Assembly: GCF_000764305.2 (NCBI RefSeq)
Contig: NW_025943670.1
Span: 4,139-68,138, forward strand
DNA: 64,000 nucleotides
Direction: 5' to 3'
Origin: Hyalella azteca
Lineage: Eukaryota; Arthropoda; Malacostraca; Amphipoda; Hyalellidae
In this document: one piece after another, positions 61,501-64,000 of the stretch
Numbering within the stretch: the stretch's first letter is position 1
How the letters are laid out: each line of letters starts with the position of its first letter
Program-made: the position numbers and the translations under genes
The notes under the pieces: generated by a model
Databases searched by the model: none
Told to the model about the DNA's origin: nothing
The model's input: only the letters and a program-made list of their open reading frames with translations

Positions 61501-63763
61501 AGTCAAAGGATTCACGCGCCCGATTTTTTATCCACTCATTGCTCGTCGTTTGGTCCACGCTCACTTTCATCCACGCTCACTTTCATCCACGGAGTAAGAT
61601 GTGGCCGTAAAGGATTTTAGGCTCTCAGGCTTCGTCGCATTGGAATTGCCTGTAAATTTATTCCATAAATAATTTCATTTTCAGTAGGTAGGTCTCTAAA
61701 CTTGATTTTATTTTGGTCTATGGAATCAAATGGCTCTACGAAACCTTTATCAATGGATCTAAGAATCTTTTCTCTTTCATTGTCATGTGTCATTATTAAG
61801 TGTCACTGTTTATGCGTCATTGTTATTTGTCTTTGTCGCGCGTCATTATGAAATGTCCCTCATGCGTCATTGTCGTGCGTCATTGTAAAGGTTTATCATT
61901 ATTGCAGCGCGGAGCAGATGAAGACAGAAGACGCGTCAGACACAGGGGGCGAAGAACCCCCTGAAGAGGACCCGCCTCCCAACATCCTGAACCTCAACGC
62001 CCACCGCGAGGTCTTCGGCGCACACAGAGAACGTGAGTCGCTTACACGATAGTAATACGTGTCGTATTACACGGTCACGGTGTTGTATTACACGGTCACG
62101 GTGTTGTATGACACGGTCACGGTGTTGTATGACGCGGTCACGGTGTTGTGGCAACAGCGACGTTACATCCTTATATCGACAATATGATGCGATGCCGTAA
62201 ATTACTTCTGCTTGGTCATTCACAAACATTAAAACCCTTGAATTTTTTAGGAATTTCAATGACTTAAAACTTATATTACTTGAAATATTCGCATAAATTG
62301 CTAGCAGCTTAGCCTTTTGATCGATCGTTTGATTGATTATGTTTTACAAAATCCAGTACATCATTTTTCGTTTATTTGACAAACTGACACACATCACAGT
62401 TTATGAACATAGAAAATGATGTAAACAAAAAGTAAAATTTCCACCGGAAAATTTTTCATCATTGGATAAAAGCAATGAGCAGTTGTAGCCATTAACTTTC
62501 CTATTGCTGGTGCCGCTTCTTAAGAGTTAAGATGTACTTGCATCCTATTAAATTCCTTACATTTAAGTCGTTATCTTTGTTACTAATTAACTGCGTGCTT
62601 AGATATCGTTGATCTTTTCAGTTTGTTGCTTGATTGCGTTTGTTTGCTCACGTTTTTCTCTGAGATTTGTGCTGACATTCTTGGGCATCAGTCTTGTCAC
62701 GCGCTTATTTTAGACGTGTTTTGCAGTGCAAAGAACGCCACCTCCTGAACCTCCTTCGTGGTCTAACAACAACGGTGAGTGACTTCATCTGGTCACTTAT
62801 ACTCATTTGTTACTCATATTCAATTACCACTCATTATGTCAGTTTCTTCATTTTCATTTCAATCATCTGTCAATGTCTCCCTTGTGACTTCTATTAATCT
62901 TTCACTCTTGCAGATCATATCGGTCGTTTAAATTTCATTTCTGAGCTCTAATTTCAATATTTCGTTCTATTTTTTTCCATGTGATCGTTCTTTTTCCAGT
63001 CCATCATTATTTTCCCCAGCGTAATTTTTCTATTTATTCTCTGGTGTTTCATTCATTTTGGCTCGTTCTTGCTGTCTGTATCTCATCACTCTTATTATTG
63101 ATCAATATTTATCTTGATATTCTCATACATTGTAAACTATTTGCTCATTAGATTTACTTACATGTGGTCATGGTTGTAACGGTGAGTGTTTTCTCGTGTG
63201 CGATGTTACTGCGTGTTAAACAACATTTGGTTTTTAACCCTGCTTGCTTTTACACGTTTTCAACTTGAACTTGAGTTGCTTACATTATGATATTTCGAGT
63301 TCAGGTCAAATATTTCAGCCGCTGTGCGTGATCTGATATTTGTGTGCAACATATCTGCTTTTATTTCAACGGACGAGAAATGCCGATCCTTCGTATTGTC
63401 TGGAGTTAATATCCGTCTACGTACTTGTATTAAGTCTTATTTTTTCATTTATTTTCAAATTCCTTAAGTTGATACTACCTTTACTATTAGAACAATTCCT
63501 CCTGGATAGTCTTCTTTGAAGTTTTCGTGTTGTGTTTCATGTTGACAAGTTTTTTTAATGATAGAAAATTTTTATTATCCGGGAACGGTATAATAATTAT
63601 TGTGTCCCACAGAGCCAGTGTCGGTGTCAGGGGAGGTGGTGGGTGGCAGCGCTACTCTACCACGGCGCGCCTCCACCTCCACTCCCTCCACCATGCCTGC
63701 TGCCCTCCACCACAGACCCTTCACCGCACCCAGAGAGTCCCTCCACGCCTCACCCATCACCAG
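52382..63763 (+). CDS. KATNB1: Katanin p80 WD40 subunit B1 gene, partial (10 internal exons)
   Basis: Katanin p80 is the non-catalytic subunit of the microtubule-severing enzyme; it targets the p60 AAA ATPase to centrosomes and spindle poles and modulates severing. Ten exons join without a phase break (lengths 131, 219, 126, 188, 151, 148, 88, 125, 48, 151 nt), every intron is GT-AG, and the product is about 458 residues. Recognition rests on family-specific stretches remembered from vertebrate p80: [87 protein letters not shown]. The N-terminal exon, which must supply the first base of a split Gln codon, was not found in the window, and the C-terminal con80 domain that binds p60 lies beyond it. 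Introns total most of the span and are full of tandem repeats seeded at splice junctions. Confidence 0.95.
52870..53225 (+). pseudogene. Tc1-like transposase remnant in KATNB1 intron 1
   Basis: Conceptual translation gives YQYDNVPIY, a stop, then [14 protein letters not shown]; after a one-base frame change at about 52981 it reads [15 protein letters not shown] and [10 protein letters not shown]; further on [25 protein letters not shown]. These match the C-terminal half of Tc1/mariner-family transposases, which cut and paste at TA; the QDN aspartate region and the SPDLNPIE(H/R)LW block with the last acidic catalytic residue are both visible. The N-terminal DNA-binding half and terminal repeats were not found. 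Frameshift, stop and 5' truncation show it is inactive. Confidence 0.82.
53314..53461 (-). mobile_element. MITE family A, copy 2 (KATNB1 intron 1)
   Basis: Reverse-oriented full-length copy: GGCCTGTACTTTCAAAAAAA at the left end and AGTTTTGAAAGTATGGCCCC at the right. It lies about 90 bp downstream of the Tc1-like remnant. Confidence 0.88.
53820..53854. repeat. 15-bp-arm palindrome in KATNB1 intron 1
   Basis: CCAGTTATTATTAAT and ATTAATAATAACTGG with a 5-nt AT spacer. Confidence 0.93.
55062..55150 (+). repeat. 34-bp tandem repeat, 3 copies
   Basis: Units contain GTATTGTAGTTTTATCTACT in KATNB1 intron 1. Confidence 0.85.
55231..55380 (+). mobile_element. MITE family A, copy 3 (KATNB1 intron 1)
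   Basis: Ends GGGGCCATACTGTCAAAACT and GAAAGTATAGGCCCA; the interior matches copy 1 throughout. It ends about 100 bp before the exon B acceptor. Confidence 0.88.
55481..55699 (+). CDS. KATNB1: KATNB1 exon B: WD40 repeats 2 and 3
   Basis: The acceptor is GCATTGCAG ending at 55480 and the donor GTGAGT starts at 55700; 73 codons, phase 0 at both ends. It starts [14 protein letters not shown] and carries two blades: [16 protein letters not shown] closes repeat 2, and [18 protein letters not shown] opens repeat 3, which ends TGSLDTNIK at the exon edge, waiting for LWD from the next exon. GH and WD dipeptides sit at the expected WD40 positions. GC content and codon use contrast sharply with the AT-rich intron around it. 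Confidence 0.96.
55965..56492 (+). repeat. Tandem array of decoy 3' splice sites before exon C
   Basis: Units of about 121-123 bp (the most upstream one about 137 bp away) each carry a pyrimidine-rich stretch, CAG and TTATGG. CAG positions are near 55986 (as CAGCTATG), 56123, 56246 and 56367; the authentic acceptor is 56490-56492. After TTATGG the decoys read GAGCG(C) and ATACCTACTAGAAA, whereas the real exon reads GACATCAGAAGA. Each unit also repeats AATCTTTTCACCAC and GGTTACGT. Confidence 0.9.
56493..56618 (+). CDS. KATNB1: KATNB1 exon C: end of WD3, WD4
   Basis: The acceptor TTCCCACAG ends at 56492, the donor GTAACG starts at 56619; 42 codons, phase 0/0. It starts [20 protein letters not shown] and ends [12 protein letters not shown], so it closes blade 3 and supplies most of blade 4. 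The first bases of this exon together with its acceptor (CAGTTATGG) have been copied several times into the upstream intron; only this copy continues as a WD40 frame, which identifies the true acceptor. Confidence 0.95.
57130..57963 (+). repeat. Tandem array of pseudo-exon starts before exon D
   Basis: Copies of acceptor plus exon D start (CAG CTATGGGACCTG, GGCTGGCAAGATG, GGCGTTCATG) end their CAG near 57282, 57420, 57624 and 57827, with an acceptor-less remnant at about 57138 and the authentic one at 57963. Spacing is about 137 or 204 bp; the longer units contain an additional GAGTCGCACTCCAATT segment. In the WD40 frame the decoys meet TAA, TGA or TAG, so none can replace the real exon. Confidence 0.92.
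57964..58151 (+). CDS. KATNB1: KATNB1 exon D: WD5 and start of WD6
   Basis: The acceptor TATTTGCAG ends at 57963; the donor is AG|GTCTAG at 58152. It has 62 codons plus two bases (phase 0 in, 2 out). It starts [16 protein letters not shown], then [17 protein letters not shown] and [15 protein letters not shown], ending GPI plus the AG of an Arg codon completed by exon E. Both edges are unusual: decoy copies of the acceptor plus about 25 exon bases lie upstream, and decoy copies of the donor lie downstream. All upstream decoys hit a stop within a few to about 20 codons, so the authentic exon is unambiguous. Confidence 0.95.
58135..58632 (+). repeat. Tandem array of decoy 5' splice sites after exon D
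   Basis: A unit of about 105 bp starts with the end of exon D (ACTGGTCCCATTAG) and its donor GTCTAGTATTTCAT. Copies of AAG|GTCTAG follow near 58256, 58362, 58467 and 58572, each followed by TATCACGTTATTCCTT, GATCGACAGCATGTG and TTACTTGATTTTTT. Two unit versions alternate (TGGTCCCATAAG and TGGCCCGATAAG), suggesting a higher-order two-unit duplication. Confidence 0.92.
58778..58940 (+). repeat. 43-bp tandem repeat just upstream of exon E
   Basis: About four units of 43 bp share TATCTGCTTCAGCCTAATGA and GAAATAGTTTACTTTATT. The array ends 40 bp before the exon E acceptor and does not include the junction itself. Confidence 0.9.
58981..59131 (+). CDS. KATNB1: KATNB1 exon E: WD6 and end of propeller
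   Basis: The acceptor ACCCACAG ends at 58980 and the donor is CTG|GTGTGT at 59132. The first base completes the Arg codon from exon D; 50 codons follow: [44 protein letters not shown]. The YGWEP and GKVADLA stretches are strongly p80-specific. A tempting in-frame ATG at 58925 lies inside the intron and is part of a 43-bp repeat, so it is not a start. Confidence 0.94.
59188..59468 (+). repeat. 23-bp tandem repeat after exon E
   Basis: About eleven units of TAGTCTAAATCTGGCGTCTA with small length changes begin some 55 bp after the donor of exon E and fill most of the intron to exon F. Confidence 0.92.
59560..59707 (+). CDS. KATNB1: KATNB1 exon F: propeller exit and linker
   Basis: The acceptor TTTGGCCAG ends at 59559. 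The exon encodes [17 protein letters not shown], matching the NVS-YVVDL end of the p80 WD40 domain, then an Arg/Gln-rich and poly-Ala linker and a four-Met run ending QHQY plus one base. The chosen donor is TACG|GTACGT at 59708; it leaves phase 1, which fits exon G. An alternative GT two codons earlier (CA|GTACGG) is weaker. The last exon bases and this donor are the first unit of a roughly 52-bp minisatellite that fills the intron. Confidence 0.88.
59690..60118 (+). repeat. 52-bp minisatellite seeded by exon F 3' end
   Basis: Units share GATGATGCAGCACCACAGTA, CGTTGACAGCATCAGTACAG and a TATATATTGG tract; about eight copies. The first unit is the last coding bases of exon F (ATGATGCAGCACCAGTACG) plus its donor GTACGT. 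Later units keep GTACGT in the same position, so each is a candidate 5' splice site. Confidence 0.92.
60249..60336 (+). CDS. KATNB1: KATNB1 exon G: short linker exon
   Basis: The acceptor CTCGAGCAG ends at 60248. GG completes the Gly codon left by exon F; the frame reads [17 protein letters not shown], then [11 protein letters not shown], and two bases AA run into the donor GTGAGT at 60337. Phase 2 out matches exon H, giving Asn. No homology is claimed for this linker; support comes from splice signals, phase on both sides, and coding-like composition. Reading through the donor in this frame gives AAG then TGA at once, so this junction must be spliced. The donor starts a 39-unit array. Confidence 0.82.
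60322..61502 (+). repeat. 30-bp minisatellite (about 39 units) seeded by exon G donor
   Basis: The unit contains CGTACGCCAGGGCCAAGTGA followed by GTCCCGTGCC. The first unit is the end of exon G (TACGCCAGGGCCAA) and its donor GTGAGT. By my count 39 units are present and 38 keep GTGAGT; the one near 60847 reads GAGAGT. Variant positions (CC/TC, CGT/CAT, CAG/CTG) are shuffled among units, as in a minisatellite under turnover. Because 30 is a multiple of three, long reading frames stay open on both strands (427-449 codons); these are repeat artefacts, not genes. Confidence 0.95.
61908..62032 (+). CDS. KATNB1: KATNB1 exon H: acidic/proline linker
   Basis: The acceptor TATTGCAG ends at 61907 and the donor GTGAGT starts at 62033. 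The first base completes an Asn codon; then [14 protein letters not shown], an acidic [10 protein letters not shown] stretch and [17 protein letters not shown]. In phase 1, out phase 1. The linker between propeller and con80 is poorly conserved and acidic/Ser-Pro-rich in the family, which this fits. The context, phase and splice sites support it more than sequence similarity. Confidence 0.88.
62066..62152 (+). repeat. 21-bp tandem repeat after exon H
   Basis: Four to five units of CACGGTCACGGTGTTGTAT lie within 120 bp of the exon H donor; the donor itself is not part of the unit. Confidence 0.88.
62727..62774 (+). CDS. KATNB1: KATNB1 exon I: 48-nt linker microexon
   Basis: The acceptor GTTTTGCAG ends at 62726; the donor is AACG|GTGAGT at 62775. 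With the C from exon H it reads [16 protein letters not shown] and leaves one base. Vertebrate p80 has a similar basic-proline stretch (RTPPRRSEP) at this place, as I recall. Length is a multiple of three, so skipping it would keep frame; it could be an alternative cassette, though nothing here proves that. Confidence 0.82.
63613..63763 (+). CDS. KATNB1: KATNB1 exon J: Ser/Pro-rich linker
   Basis: The acceptor TGTCCCACAG ends at 63612; the donor is CCAG|GTTACA at 63764. With the G from exon I it reads [19 protein letters not shown], then a Ser/Thr/Pro-rich tail ending HASPIT plus AG. The phase agrees with exon I. The last 40-odd exon bases plus the donor are duplicated about 128 bp downstream, still nearly identical, so a second donor in the same relation to coding sequence exists at about 63892. 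The gene continues past the window end. Confidence 0.87.
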
Positions 63764-63960
63764 GTTACACTTTGGCCTTCATTATATAATATTTTTTTCT
63801 GTAATTACCAACATTCTTTTTATTATATCAGTATCATTTATTCATGTTTCACTGCACCCAGAGAGTCCCTCCACGCCTCACCCATCATCAGGTTACACTT
63901 TGGCCTTCATTATATATTATATTTTTGTAATTAACATCCTTTTAATCATATCGGTTATTT
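63718..63960 (+). repeat. 128-bp tandem duplication spanning exon J donor
   Basis: Two copies of GCACCCAGAGAGTCCCTCCA through CACCCATCACCAG, then GTTACACTTTGGCCTTCATT and an AT-rich tail. The first copy is exonic up to 63763; the second, from about 63849, is intronic unless its donor at about 63892 is used. Confidence 0.93.
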
Positions 63961-64000
63961 ATGTAATTATTTACACGCATTTGCCATCATCTCAGCATTT

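Noticed and set aside
1..64000. tRNA, rRNA and snRNA genes
   Set aside because: Read by eye for tRNA A/B-box pairs (including TTCGA-type arms near 35698 and 40930) and conserved rRNA segments; no complete structure was found. A covariance search would be needed to exclude small RNAs.

Overview
This is an AT-rich, repeat-laden piece of an animal nuclear genome, not a prokaryotic one. Its coding sequence is split into short exons with GT-AG introns and consistent phases. It carries decayed LINE, Tc1-like and miniature elements, and it is crowded with minisatellites. The protein encoded at the right end is clearly metazoan. The repeat load and transposon types fit an invertebrate, perhaps a crustacean or other arthropod, but nothing here fixes the taxon.

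Right end (52.38-63.76 kb, + strand): one confidently recognised gene, the katanin p80 WD40 subunit B1 (KATNB1). Ten consecutive coding exons join in perfect phase into about 458 codons: the whole WD40 beta-propeller and most of the following low-complexity linker. The first exon (N-terminus, ending with the first base of a Gln codon) and the C-terminal p60-binding con80 domain are not in view. Intron 1 holds a dead Tc1-like transposase fragment and two copies of a 150-bp MITE family.

The most unusual observation concerns the architecture of this gene. At many exon-intron borders the border itself, a few exon bases plus the splice site, has been tandemly repeated into the intron. There are arrays of decoy 3' splice sites before exons C and D, and arrays of decoy 5' splice sites after exons D, F, G and J. 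After exon G the array is 39 units of 30 bp, nearly all carrying GTGAGT. Further arrays lie close to the edges of exon E (both sides) and exon H.

Left and middle (1-52.3 kb): no gene is recognised with confidence. The contents are two long inverted-repeat (foldback-like) regions at 0.7-3.7 kb interrupted by the 3' end of a CR1/Jockey-type LINE; more than a dozen minisatellites with units from 16 to 144 bp, including four unrelated arrays packed between 23.1 and 25.8 kb; five same-orientation copies (32.3-49.3 kb) of a short element with subterminal inverted repeats, a CCGT/CTGT microsatellite core and a 3' hairpin, like HINE/DINE-1 elements; several perfect hairpins; and one hammerhead-ribozyme-like motif. 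A GC-rich island at 46.67-47.31 kb carries a 202-codon proline/arginine-rich reading frame followed by AATAAA; it may be a real exon.

Coordinates of splice sites were read base by base. Repeat boundaries and copy numbers are by eye and approximate.
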